Source: Euprymna scolopes
Taxonomy: Eukaryota; Mollusca; Cephalopoda; Sepiida; Sepiolidae
Length of the DNA: 23,166 bases
Direction: 5' to 3'
Assembly (NCBI GenBank): GCA_024364805.1
Contig: CM044509.1
Span: forward strand, 76,674,214 to 76,697,379
The notes under the pieces are model-generated. The model searched no databases and was not told the DNA's origin. It saw nothing but the letters and a program-made list of their open reading frames with translations. A program made the translations under genes and the position numbers. Shown one piece after another: positions 10,449 to 20,058 of this stretch; position 1 is the first letter of the stretch; each line of letters starts with the position of its first letter.

Positions 10449-10628
10449 TATCTATTTTATTTTTACTTTCATCATATTTTGCTTTGGTTTAGATACCCCC
10501 AAATTCGAAACTATCTCTTTACAACCCTTCCTTTTCATAACCTATCATACTTTCATAAATCAGAGTCCATTTTCTGTAGGCTGTTTTTGAACCCAGTCAA
10601 CGACGGGCACTTTTGCGAGTATATATAA
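10449..10628 (-). mobile_element. Inverted ACTAGC-type repeat end, probably with the tandem array
   Basis: On the minus strand, 10620 to 10590 reads ACTCGCAAAAGTGCCCG, then TCGTTGACTGGGTT. This parallels the plus-strand 6076 end: ACTAGC, then CCC-GGC, then TTG-CTGGGT. The element would start at about 10620 and run left through the 134-bp units. Its far end is not defined. The hAT element abuts it through an AT-rich stretch. Confidence 0.4.
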
Positions 10629-10700
10629 TAGGGGTGTATTAATTAATTGGCAGATAATCGGCCTAATCGGTCACTTTGTTGATTAATTGGCAAATTAATT
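10629..10700. repeat. hAT left terminal inverted repeat and subterminal motifs
   Basis: TAGGGGTGTA is followed by repeats of TTAATTGGC and TAATCGG in both orientations. Such subterminal repeats are the usual transposase-binding sites of hAT elements. Confidence 0.75.
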
Positions 10701-11074
10701 TACTTTTCTCTTTCCTATTAAATTTAAATCATTTCATCACTGCCAAGTGAATCATCAGATAGCTTTCACACATTAACATGGTAACTACTAATTTAACTCA
10801 ATATTTAATTAAATGTCTGGTCACTACTATGACTTTTTGCCTTTATTAACTAAAATTACAAAATGCAAAGTACAATTTCTAAGTCTTAAATGAATATACT
10901 TAAATAATTAGATAAGAAAAAAGAAATTACAAACCAACTACAAAGTACAAATTGTAAATCTTGAAATGAATAACTATAAGCTGAAGTTCTGCACCTGCTG
11001 CTGCTCTACTTCCCTATTCTTGCTGCTTGCCTCCTCTGCTCTCATAGTCTCCTCAATATTTAAAGTTGAATACT

Positions 11075-11995
11075 TTAAAGATGTAATGTAGAAATATTAG
11101 TTTCTCCATTCTCAGGACACAGCAAGTTCCTCATAGGTTCATACACATTACCACCTGTACTAAAGAGTCTCACTCTCCACAGATAAAGGTGGTGCACTTA
11201 ACTATTTTTAAGCCAGTTTGCTCAGCAGTAGTAAAGTCTGTGTCTTCTTCCACCACTGAAATGGATCATCACCTTTTTGTAAGTAGCTGTAAAGCTGCTT
11301 AATAGTCAAGTTCTTTTGTGCACTTAAGCATAACGGATTTACTCCATTTTGAGTTTAGATTGTGATTCTTGTAGTTCTGTTGTAGTTGCAGTCTCCAGGT
11401 TTAATTCAACTTCTACTTGCTCTAAGTTTTGATTTGTTACTATAGACTTATTCAAACAGGCTTGAAAGAGTACAGTTTTACTTTCACTGTAATCTTGACT
11501 CAACAGAGTTTGAAGAAATGTATCCTGCTGATTCTGCTTCATTATCATCAGTAGAAAGTAGATGTAGAATCCAACTTCAGTGTTTTCCACATTCTTTTAA
11601 AATTTAAATATGAATCTTGGATCTTGGAAAGTAGACAAGTTTTTATCATTTAGCTAGGAAGAAAATCTTGTTTCCATTGATTCATTGAATTGTTCAACAG
11701 TGTTAAGGATTACACCAAAAAGAAGAAATAGCTTGTACAGCTTTTGAGAGAAATAATCTCAAATCTAAAATTGTAGGTATTATCATTGATATGGTTGAAG
11801 TTCTGTGACTTGCTTCTTTGGTGATTTCTTCAAATGGACTCAATAACTGGACAATTTTTTTGAACAAGTCTCCATTGGTAAGTTGTGAAGGTAGAAATCT
11901 TGTAGCGTTGCAAATTCTCATATGAAAAATCTGAATGAATCTCTTATTAAAAAATTCCAGTGTGTGCAAATCGTTCTGCTTCACATATATTCCAT
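11075..11995 (-). pseudogene. hAT transposase, middle to C-terminus (copy A)
   Basis: From high to low coordinates the minus strand reads FLPSQLTNGDLFKKIVQLL, then SPFEEITKEASHRTSTISM, then STFQDPRFIFKF (the LDPRFK box of hAT transposases). Further on it reads YLQKGDDPFQWWKK, then LSAPPLSVESE and, after a frame change, FSTGGNVYEPMRNLLCPENG, ending at a TAA at 11075-11077. These are the landmarks of the hAT C-terminal dimerisation domain (WWK, SAPPTSVESER-FSTGG). Stops interrupt it, for example just before NDKNLSTF, and one frame change lies after SVESE. Its upstream half is absent: at about 12000 the sequence passes into a hairpin and then the assembly gap. The segment 11520-11990 is also present, diverged, at 14150-14560. 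Confidence 0.85.
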
Positions 11996-12001
11996 GAAAA
12001 A

Positions 12002-12103
12002 GTCCTTTCTGATTAATGTTTACCAGTTAAAAATATGTTATTCTGAAGAATAGCCAAATTTATTTGCTTATTTTAAAACTGGTAAACATTAATCAGAAAG
12101 GAC
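12002..12103. repeat. Perfect 27-bp inverted repeat (hairpin)
   Basis: The arms 12002-12028 and 12077-12103 are exact reverse complements, GTCCTTTCTGATTAATG being the start of the left arm. A 48-bp spacer separates them. The hairpin sits where hAT copy A loses homology and 73 bp before the N gap. Confidence 0.9.
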
Positions 12104-12176
12104 CTTTTCTGGGCATTCAACATAAAGCAGAACGGTCTGTACAAGCCAAAAATAAATCATTTGTAAACAATCACAG

Positions 12177-12229
12177 NNNNNNNNNNNNNNNNNNNNNNNN
12201 NNNNNNNNNNNNNNNNNNNNNNNNNNNNN
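12177..12229. other. Assembly gap (53 N)
   Basis: This run of N joins two contigs. It lies between the two hAT transposase copies, so the order and linkage of the flanks depends on scaffolding. Confidence 0.99.
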
Positions 12230-13430
12230 AAAAAAAATAAAATAAAGATGTTAAAACAATAATAAAAATAAAAAAAGAATATTTATGCAGAGAACTTATT
12301 GCCAACCCATTTCTTAACATATGGAGGAGAGGGTGTTTTTCTAACTAGTCTATACTTTCACCTAACAATTTAATAAACACTACAAAACAAGTGATTTGTG
12401 CCACAAATATTGAAGAAGGACAACTTAAGTTTTTTTCTTTATGTGCTTGTCTGGGGAAGGAGGTGAGGAAACCACCACAAATGGATAAATATGATTAGTG
12501 GCAAGCGAAGAATTCAACAGAATCGCAAAGAAATACCAATTATATAAAGAACTCTATCGTTGATAACATGCAGTTCTCTTTTATAAAAATTAAATTGTTG
12601 TTGAACATGTTTACTTAATTATATGCTATGATAAAAAAAAATGAAAAATACTACAGAAAAGTATTACATTGTTTTGAGGATACTATTTAAGAAGTACATA
12701 GTATAGCATTCTACAATATGTATTAATTAGGCATGCAATATTCCAGATATTTTAAGAGTTTTTGTGATGCATGATTTTGTAATTAGTATATGTTTGATAT
12801 TTGGTACTTTATTTCCGCCACCAAAATTGAACATATCAGCATTTTTATCGACTTCATTAAAACTTCATTAAATTTCAGCTGGAATTGTTTAAAAATAGGC
12901 ATAATAATCATTATGCATAAATTATATTGAATGTTCATACTGTTACTGTCATTTAATTCAGTTTTATTTGATGATACTAGGGTGGTGAAGTCTGATGGTA
13001 AAAAGCTGACTAACTCCTTTAGCCCTATGTGGAAATCTATTCTGCAGATCCATATACCACTCTCCCACATCTATTTTATAATTACTTTTCATGTATATCA
13101 TTTTTTACACTTAACATTCACTTGTATGATAAATATATACACTCAACCAGCTTTATAGAATAAGTTAAGATAACAAAGGGATAAAAATTACAATGAAATT
13201 TTATTATGCTATCAGTTCAAAAGGAAATACAATATTTAGGGATAGGGAAACCTCTTTAGGCCATGGCATTTCAAAGTCAAATGCTTCTCATCAGAAGCGA
13301 GTAGAGACACATACAGAGAAGAATTTTTTTTTTGCCTTTATGGAAAGAGGATCAAAGGAAAAACAAGAAAAAGTTACAAAGACCTATAATAGCATGGGTT
13401 GCTTCTTATTGATTTAGGCCAGTTTTTTTT
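12230..13430. other. Unrecognised AT-rich sequence inside the hAT element
   Basis: No similarity to hAT coding sequence is visible and there is no open frame of note. 13240-13300 is a little GC-richer (AGGCCATGGCATTTC, GCTTCTCATCAGAAGCGAG) and may be part of a dispersed repeat I cannot name. Confidence 0.5.
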
Positions 13431-13800
13431 TTTTTTAGATAAGATTATAATTCCGGATCGATCCTGGGCTATTCCAATTGCCGAATTCCATTTGATTCAG
13501 GAACTGGATAACTTTCAGATTGCAATCCAATTGTTATCCAATGCAATCCATAGTGATCTCACTCAAAGACAGAATTTTCATTGATCCTGTGTGAAGTCAC
13601 AACCAAAAAGAAAACAGCTGTCTAGACAAGATTTGCAGTGATCTGATGGACCGAAACATCTTGATAAAGTAGAAGCATTGCAGTACAGTACAAAATATGA
13701 TATATTTCCAAAAAATAAAAGCAAAACGATACAAAAACTGCTAAATTGTGCAACTGGTAAAACCAAACAGGAAAACCATGTAAAAAAATAAATTTATTGG
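13431..13800. other. Unrecognised higher-complexity segment
   Basis: This segment has a more balanced composition than its flanks and a purine/pyrimidine mix unlike the AT-rich background. It contains repeated AATCCA-type words (GCAATCCAATTG, TTATCCAATGCAATCCAT). It is probably an inserted repeat. No protein similarity was seen. Confidence 0.4.
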
Positions 13801-13807
13801 ACTTAAA

Positions 13808-13900
13808 GAGTCGGAGTTGGATAAAAAATTTCCGACCGACTCCTAGTATTCTTAGAAATCCAACTGACTAAAACCTCAGATTCCCTCCGACTGACTATGC
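13808..13900. repeat. GAGTCGGA palindromic repeat
   Basis: GAGTCGGAGTTGGA at 13809 is mirrored a few bases later by TCCGACCGACTC, giving an imperfect hairpin. CTCCGACTGACT follows at about 13888. This style of GGAGTC/GACTCC repeat is low-complexity and recurs in some invertebrate genomes. Confidence 0.6.
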
Positions 13901-14149
13901 AACTCTGGATGATACTTTAAAAATTGTTCATCAGTGCAATTCTGTGATTATAAATGATGCTCACTTTTCACACCTCAAAAATGAAGTGTGAAATTTAATT
14001 AGAAATAATTGTACTTTTACTTATTGTCTTCTTATACTAGGAGTAATGAAAACATCTTTTGCGGCATTTTTACTGATTTTTTGTCAGTTGGTTTCAAAGT
14101 TGCCATATTGTAATTCACACTTGTTCGTGCTTCTTCACCCTCAGCAGGG

Positions 14150-15847
14150 TATTGTATCCTGCTGATTCTGCTTTATTATTAGCGAAAAGCAGATGTAGAA
14201 TCCAATTCTAAACATGTTTTTTATTCCAATCTTTTAAAATTAATATTTGAATCATGGGTCTAGGAAAGTAGACATACACAAGTTTTTAGATAAGATGAAA
14301 ATCTTGTTTTCATTAATAACCTGAATTGTTCGACAAGAAGAATTCCATTGAAGTCAGAAATACTAGAAATAGAATGACCAGCTTTTGACAGAAATAACCT
14401 CAGAGCTAAATTTGTAGGTATCATTGATATGGTAGAAGTTCTTTGACTTGCTTCTTGGGTGATTTCTTCAAATGGACTCAAGAACTGAATATTTTTTTGA
14501 ACAAGTCTCCATCGGTAAGTTGTCAATGTAGAAATCTTAACAGCGCACATTACAAGAGCTTTTCTTTATAATTTATTTCAGTATATAATATGTTGAATTC
14601 CACCATGTGATCACATTTGAATATGTTTGTCTTTTTTTTTTTTTTTTCAAAATTAAGCCGATCCTGTATTTCAGTTAATTTGCTAATAGGAAGCAATTCA
14701 AGTGAGAGACTGTACTTCTGTTAGGTGTAATGGTTGTTTTCACAGACTGAGTTACAATGTATGATAGTTATTCTAAACCACGTTCTCTGACATCAGCAAC
14801 CATATTTGCACTGAATTCTGCAAGACTAAGAAAAGTTTATTGAAAATTTTATAGTCACTAAGAACATTGTGCAATTCTTCACTTATTATTGCACCTGTTA
14901 GTTGGTTGATTTTTGTTTTATGGCATATCAACCTTTTTCAGGTTATTTAATGCCGAATCTAGTTATTTTGAGGAACGATTTTTAATGGAGTATATATTTT
15001 TTTAAAGTCAGATTCTATTTAACCCATAGTTGGAACCCTAACATGTACTACCACTCCGGGTCAGAGTGGACCTGGGAGCAATGGCAATTAAAGGGTGGCT
15101 CAACACTCCCCAAGGCCCGCAAGGTGGGACCTCACCATTGGATATAGTTTTAGGTCATATCCAGGACCTATTGCACCTGTGTTTGTAATAGGGAATAGAA
15201 CAACTCTAAGCACAGCTCTACATGGGTCAAAGTCATTTGAAAGCTAATGACCTGTCAAACTCGGAAAAGGAGCATTATCTGTTGTAGCTGTCCAAATGTC
15301 TAATTCATGAAATGCTAATTTCAGCAAGAGACAATTGAATTTTTGTTTTGCTTTTGTAAATATATCAAATATTATTTTGTATTGAAGTACTTTTTTAATG
15401 GAATGCTGTAATTTGAACAAAGTTTTGCAAAAAGCTTATTCAATCCAACGTCAGATGTTACAGAATATGGTTGAATATCAACAGCAATCATTTCTCTTAT
15501 CAGATAATGGATCTCTTGTGACCTGTGGTCATTAATATTCCAAACTTTCTTTTTGGCCAATATTGATTCTATAGTAGTTTAGTGTTTTGATGGAGGCTCG
15601 TAGTTGTTGTCAATTGTTCTTGGAATGCTATCCCTGAATATTCATTGTGCTTCCTTTTCTTATCTGCAATGTTTGTTTTTTGTTTTTTTGAACGAACCTT
15701 TCCAAGATGGTTTCACATATTAGTCATTGTAAAAGTTTTTGCTGATTTGCCACCCTTTGATGTGATGGTCCGACATAACTTGCAAGCAGCTGTATTCTTA
15801 TTCTTGGGATTGACATCAAAATACTTCCACCAGAAACTGGTTGCCAT
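14150..15847 (-). pseudogene. hAT transposase, N-terminus to middle (copy B)
   Basis: The minus strand starts ATG at 15847 with MATSFWWKYFDVNPKNKN, then CKLC and, past a stop at 15713-15715, NHLGKVRSK. This is a BED zinc finger (W-yF, CxxC, then HL) at residues 4-50; the usual final His is not evident. Next come MIAVDIQPYSV and YSIPLKKYF (15372-15560), the D-qPfs and Y-iPs-r-f motifs of ZBED-type hAT proteins. They are followed by DIWTATTDNAP (about 15280-15300), SLTGH, VLFPITNTGA, NMVADVRERG, and FLSPFEEITQEASQRTSTIS at about 14400-14470. Many stops are present. A 270-bp element interrupts the TGA codons at 14899-15168. Homology stops near 14150, before the C-terminal domain, which is found only in copy A. 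Confidence 0.87.
14887..15180. mobile_element. 270-bp SINE-like insertion with 12-bp target-site duplication
   Basis: TATTGCACCTGT occurs at 14887-14898 and again at 15169-15180. Removing one copy and the 270 bp between them (14899-15168) joins hAT codons VLFPITNTGA to IISEELHNVL in a single open frame. So the insert is a later event inside the hAT. It is GC-richer than its surroundings in 15020-15165 (GTGGACCTGGGAGCAATGGC, AAGGCCCGCAAGGTGGGACC). It has no terminal inverted repeats. The long duplication suggests target-primed insertion, as for a SINE, with the AT-rich low-coordinate half as the 3' part on the minus strand. No certain RNA polymerase III boxes were seen, so the family stays unknown. 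Confidence 0.75.
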
Positions 15848-16384
15848 AATGGTTGAAGGTTGTTAATATTTAGTTAATTTTTTTTACATATCTAAATTAC
15901 TTATGTCTGATATCTAATAAGTAATTTATCTAAATAAATTATGCATTATCTAAACCAGAAAAATAAAAATATATATGTAATGGTAGCAAGACTTCGAAAA
16001 TAAGAAACAAGAGTATGACTGATGAAGAATGTTTATTTTTCGTTCACACATCATCACAATTTACTGTACAATTCCTCAATATGAAAACTGAAAGCTGAAG
16101 TAATAATTTTCTTTGACAAATGATTTAAAGTAAAAAAATAATGCTAATTCGACAGGAAGAGAAAGGATGGAAATTTTCTATATGCTTACATCTATTTGCC
16201 TCAAATTCAGTGCAGTTGTAAAAGTCTACGTGTTAACAGCACATCATGCCCGTTATTTGATAATATGGTGTAGACGATGCAGGTCTTCAATAAATTTTCA
16301 ATAGTAATCAAAAGAGGGTGTTAACTTGTCTTAGTTTACAATATAATATTGACAAGAAAATTTGTTGATAAATTGACATTAGAA

Positions 16385-16443
16385 AACCTATTAATTGGCT
16401 GATTAATCGGTAACCAGCCAATTTGATAATCGGTACATCCCTA
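16385..16443. repeat. hAT right terminal inverted repeat and subterminal motifs
   Basis: The right end mirrors the left end: ATTAATTGGCTGATTAATCGG, trimmed here to its repeated parts TTAATTGG and TTAATCGG, leads to GATAATCGGTACATCCCTA at the edge. The outermost ten bases match the left end at nine positions when inverted. Confidence 0.75.
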
Positions 16444-16539
16444 ATATATATATAATCCTACAAAATGTGTAGCAAAAAAATTTTAATGGACAAAATGCAA
16501 AATATAAGACAAAAATCACAACAAATTAATTTTTTTAAT

Positions 16540-16717
16540 AGAAACTTTGTCAAAATCAACAGATGTTTCTGATATGTTTAGTACAAGAAATTTTTTTGTT
16601 AATTTGAAATGTTTGAACAATTTTTTGTTCAAATTTTAAGTTGGATGTAAGGGTCTGTATATTTTAATGTCTCTTGTATGTATCAGAAATAACACCTATT
16701 ACTTTGACAAAGTTTCT
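16540..16717. repeat. Imperfect inverted repeat, arms about 36 bp
   Basis: AGAAACTTTGTCAAA at 16540 is matched by TTTGACAAAGTTTCT ending at 16717. The inner parts, GTTTCTGATA and TATCAGAAAT, also pair after a few mismatches. The loop holds a second perfect 8-bp hairpin, TTTGAACA (16612) with TGTTCAAA (16626). It could be a small MITE remnant; no flanking duplication was identified. Confidence 0.65.
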
Positions 16718-18079
16718 GTTACTAAAAGAAACAGAATAATAATCCACTGATGTACACTTATGTGATTATGTTTTTTGTCTTTTTCACTTATTTTTTTCTC
16801 AATGTTTGATACGCTACATCCCAACTTGGTACTTGAAAAAAAGTTACATGCAAATTGTCACAAAATTCAAGGCTTTTTATTTTAAGATTCAATAATTCAA
16901 ATTTAAAGTTATTTTTTATAAAATTTTAAGAAAAAAATTTGAACTCAGATATTTGTATTTTCACACAAATTACAATATTTAATGCAAAGTTTAATTTTAT
17001 AGAGTTGTTTGTTTTAATTACAAAAAATGTTAATATCTTGCAGAGATATATTTTTTTATTAAAAACTGCTTTAATTCTAAAATGAAAAATTGAAAGTTTT
17101 CAGAGAAAGCTGTTATCTTATTCTTATATTTTGCATACTAAACATTAACAAACATTGTCTTGAAATTACTTTCACATTTTCTAATCTTAAAGTGGAGGGT
17201 ATTTTAAATGAGATCAGTTTTTCAATAGATCAACAATTTTTCCAATTAAAATGTACAGACCTTTACACTTAACTTAAAAAGTAAACAAAACATCACTGAC
17301 ACATTGCAGCATTTTTAAAACGCACTTCATTTCAAAATTAAAATAAATTTAAATTGAAGAAAGCAAGAAACAAACAAAACATTGTTTTAGACTCCTAAAT
17401 TCACTGACAGATTAAAAAAATGTATTTTAAATCAACTAACTAAAAAGTCTATTCAATTTTTATTTTTTCTTTATTTCATATGTAAATGTTTTAAGATAAA
17501 AATAATTACTTTATGAAGTTTACAAAACAAGTGTTGACTTAATTTTCTATACCTTTTATTTTTTATCCTATTGTATATTGCATACACAATGACAGGGTGA
17601 AATTCAAAATACGATAGAAATAACGATTGGAAAAATAGGCAATATTTACTTTTTTAGAATGTTTTAATATAAGCTAAAAGAAAAAATAATTCCCTGACAA
17701 GTTTATTTGGTCATTGTGCCTTCAAATTATCTTTGATATATTGGAAAAATAAATTACATGAGGATTTTTATTTATGATAACCAAAATTAGGAAAACGGTC
17801 CCGATTAAAAAAGTAAATTAAAAAAGTAAATGAAAAGTATTCAAAAAGGAAACAAAGATATTCTAAAACATTTCAAAATGCCAAAGATCATAAGACGGAA
17901 CACAGTTGATACGATTATTTAAAAAGTGAGGAAAAGAGTATAATTGAGAGAAGCTTTTGTTATTCAAAAAGTTAGATTTTGAAGACATTCCAAAACCTTA
18001 GACATCAAAAAGTGTTCACTCATAAGTAAACAATTTCAAACCGATGAAGAAACGACAGACATAGAATTTTCAATCATAG

Positions 18080-18088
<9 letters not shown>

Positions 18089-18112
<24 letters not shown>
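18089..18112. repeat. TA dinucleotide microsatellite
   Basis: Twelve uninterrupted TA units. Confidence 0.9.
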
Positions 18113-18608
18113 CACAAGAAAACCAACCTCTTAATTGGAGCAGAATCGAATTAAGAAAGCAGGTCTTTGACAAAGGACCCACTATCCTATTAGACAGAGC
18201 TCTATCAATCAAATGATAATAAAATGTACTTACCTCATAATTTTACTGCTGCAGTTTCACAGTATCACTAATTATCAAAAATGTGTTCAATTGGGATCAA
18301 TCAAAAAGCAAATTAAAAGAATTAACAATGCTTATACACATGACTTAGTGTTTCATGCATTTTAGCCATATGTACTAATTCAATTTTAAATTATGCTTAG
18401 AATATTAAAAATAATTTTTTATCTAAATGCAGACAGAAATAACTATTTGCTTTGTAATTAAAAATATTCACGTGCTCAGTTTAACTTGTGGCATAGTTTG
18501 TTAAACTTTCACAAGTAAATATGGAGAAAAACGTGTGAAACACAGTCACATATATAAGCAGTTTTGTTTCATTTATCAATTGATACCATGAAACTGCAGC
18601 AATACATT

Positions 18609-18614
18609 TTTATT
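18609..18614 (-). promoter_or_regulatory. Candidate polyadenylation signal for the p24 gene
   Basis: TTTATT here is AATAAA on the minus strand, about 690 nt past the p24 stop codon. It is the nearest canonical signal I found below 19303. In such AT-rich DNA AATAAA arises often by chance, so the assignment is tentative; further copies occur beyond 17800. Confidence 0.25.
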
Positions 18615-19302
18615 ATTATTATCATACATCCACACAAGAGTGTCAAAATATGTTGAGCAAAACATCTACAATCCAAAAACAAAGTAATAAATCAGAAAAG
18701 TTATTAAACTTTTTTTTTTAAATCCCTGAAGATTTAGTTTATAATTTTCAAAATTTGATTTATGATCAACATTTGATTTTCATATTTTAATGATTACTTT
18801 CTGGTTCAATTAGATTTGTCTGAAAAATATTGGACGTTCAACATTACATTCGGTTAATATTTGGTCAAGTAACAAATACTCTACTCCACGTTACTGGTAA
18901 CATAAAAAAAAAAAAAGTTGTAGCTTTGGAAAACTGAAAGATCAGTTGAAACAAGTGTCAAATAAAATGTTTTGTCTGATTGAATATCCATCAAGAGCGC
19001 ATCTCTATTTTGTTCTTTTTTCTTCCATGTTGGACCATTATACTTGTATGTTTTCAAGAAATTCTGCTTATACAAGAATAGAATAAAAAAAATGTATATA
19101 ATGCTTAAATGTGTTATATTTTTTATATTTTTTTCAAAAATTTTGATTTGTAATTTTTTAAATATTTAAAACTGACTTCAGTAACATTCACTGACCAAAT
19201 AAGTTAGAAAACTTATTCATTTTAAGTTTTCTTCCCTTTTTTTTTATATAAAACAGTATTTTGTTGTTCTTTCACCAACAGCTGGTTTGTAAAGGCCCCT
19301 TT
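18615..19302 (-). other. Probable 3' UTR of the p24 gene
   Basis: This AT-rich non-coding sequence directly follows the p24 stop codon on the minus strand. It carries no splice, coding or repeat feature of note. Its extent is set only by the tentative signal at 18609. Confidence 0.3.
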
Positions 19303-19533
19303 TTACGTCATTGGGTGTAAGTGTCGCTTATCAGTGAAGAAACCTTTCATAACCAACACCTGCCCAATGCCAACGATGAGGATGATCACAGACTGACCAA
19401 CTGACCAGTACATCACACGTTCATTGAGGTCTTCAGCAAATGCTCTACCCTGGCTTTCGCTAAGGCGAAAATGAGTCTGATAATCCACAACTTGATTTAA
19501 ACGTTCGTGGTTAATAACAGCCGAGCTCTCCAT
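19303..19533 (-). CDS. TMED7: p24-family cargo receptor (TMED3/TMED7 type), last coding exon
   Basis: The 76 codons, ending in TAA at 19303-19305, match the C-terminal third of p24-gamma proteins. These are type I membrane proteins of about 200-225 residues that cycle between ER and Golgi and help sort cargo into COPII and COPI vesicles. Residues 1-40 finish the luminal coiled coil ([10 protein letters not shown], then EDLNERV). Residues 43-62 are the membrane span (W-SVGQ, a hydrophobic run, then GQVLVMK). The tail [14 protein letters not shown] keeps the FF motif for COPII and a DKR basic pair. The first codon is not the protein start: a pyrimidine-rich tract ending TTCTCTTGTAG precedes it, a good splice acceptor, and vertebrate TMED7 has the same MESA junction in mid-protein. 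Upstream exons with the signal peptide and GOLD domain lie beyond 23166. No stop or frame break is seen and the gene looks functional. [10 protein letters not shown]-like wording favours TMED7 over TMED3, but invertebrates often have one gene for both. Confidence 0.93.
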   Translation of the reverse strand: MESSAVINHERLNQVVDYQTHFRLSESQGRAFAEDLNERVMYWSVGQSVIILIVGIGQVLVMKGFFTDKRHLHPMT

Positions 19534-19555
19534 CTACAAGAGAATAGACGAAAAG
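19534..19555 (-). promoter_or_regulatory. Splice acceptor of the p24 last exon
   Basis: The minus strand reads TTTTCGTCTATTCTCTTGTAG before the exon, a pyrimidine-rich tract ending in TAG. The exon then opens in phase 0. Confidence 0.85.
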
Positions 19556-19984
19556 CAGATTGCAGATTGCCAAAAGAAACAAAAAGCTAATGGTGAACAA
19601 GACATACAAAAAAAAAAAAATCATACTTTGGCTAACATTGTGTTGTATCTGGCTTCACAACTTATGCAAAAGGAATGAATGAAATGATGGAATTGGCTCA
19701 AAGAACATGATCTAATACAAACGTTTCAGAATTTTTCAGATGAGGATTGATAATTTGCCTTATTCAGACTGTTCTCATCTGGGATGCTATTCTCAATGTT
19801 TTAGCTTATATAATTGACCTTCTTTGGATCCATCTTGTTGAACTTAGGAATCTGTACAGAATTTGGAACAGAACACTTCATTTAATCCATAGAGATAGCT
19901 TACCCTACCTTATGGCATTATGATTTGTAATTATATTCTTAGTATTAAGCGCACTGAAGATCCACAAGAAGTTAAGAATTGATC

Positions 19985-20058
19985 ATTACTTAGCACTTTA
20001 TCTGTTACACCACAAATCTCACATGGATCGTGCTGTAATGGATAAAGTACTAAGTAAT
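19985..20058. repeat. Imperfect 24-bp inverted repeat in the p24 intron
   Basis: The arms 19985-20008 and 20035-20058 pair at about 21 of 24 positions (ATTACTTAGCACTTTATC on the left, GATAAAGTACTAAGTAAT on the right). The spacer is 26 bp. Confidence 0.8.

Larger units (their letters stand above)
10629..16443 (-). mobile_element. hAT transposon, decayed, with internal insertions and a duplicated middle
   Basis: The left end reads TAGGGGTGTA. The right end on the minus strand reads TAGGGATGTA, 9 of 10 identical. Both ends are followed by subterminal TTAATTGGC and TAATCGG motifs (left 10640-10700, right 16390-16435). The flanking 8-mers, ATATATAA and ATATATAT, match at 7 of 8, fitting the 8-bp duplication hAT elements make, though AT-rich sequence gives weak support. 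The minus-strand transposase runs from a BED zinc finger near the right end (15847) to the dimerisation domain near the left (11075). At about 5.8 kb it is longer than a usual autonomous hAT because of a 270-bp insert, about 2.1 kb of unrelated DNA, an N gap and a second copy of the middle of the gene. Confidence 0.85.
16444..18600. other. AT-rich intergenic or distal 3' flank
   Basis: No coding sequence was found. The stretch holds an imperfect inverted repeat at 16540-16717, a 13-bp tandem pair around 17806-17832 (TTAAAAAAGTAAA) and a TA microsatellite at 18089-18112. It is downstream of the p24 gene on that gene's strand and could include distal 3' UTR, but nothing in the sequence proves transcription. 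Confidence 0.5.

Noticed and set aside
10284-10628. 114-residue plus-strand open frame as a gene
   Set aside because: It spans the 134-bp tandem units and the repeat end, and shows no recognisable domain.
13638-13665. CTGATGGACCGAAAC as another hammerhead core
   Set aside because: The core and GAAA are almost adjacent, leaving no room for stem II, so it cannot form the fold.
15645-15866. 73-residue plus-strand open frame as a gene
   Set aside because: It is the complement of the hAT BED zinc-finger coding region on the minus strand.
10629-16443. hAT as an active autonomous element
   Set aside because: Multiple stops, a frame change, an inserted element and a split, duplicated coding region show that it is inactive.
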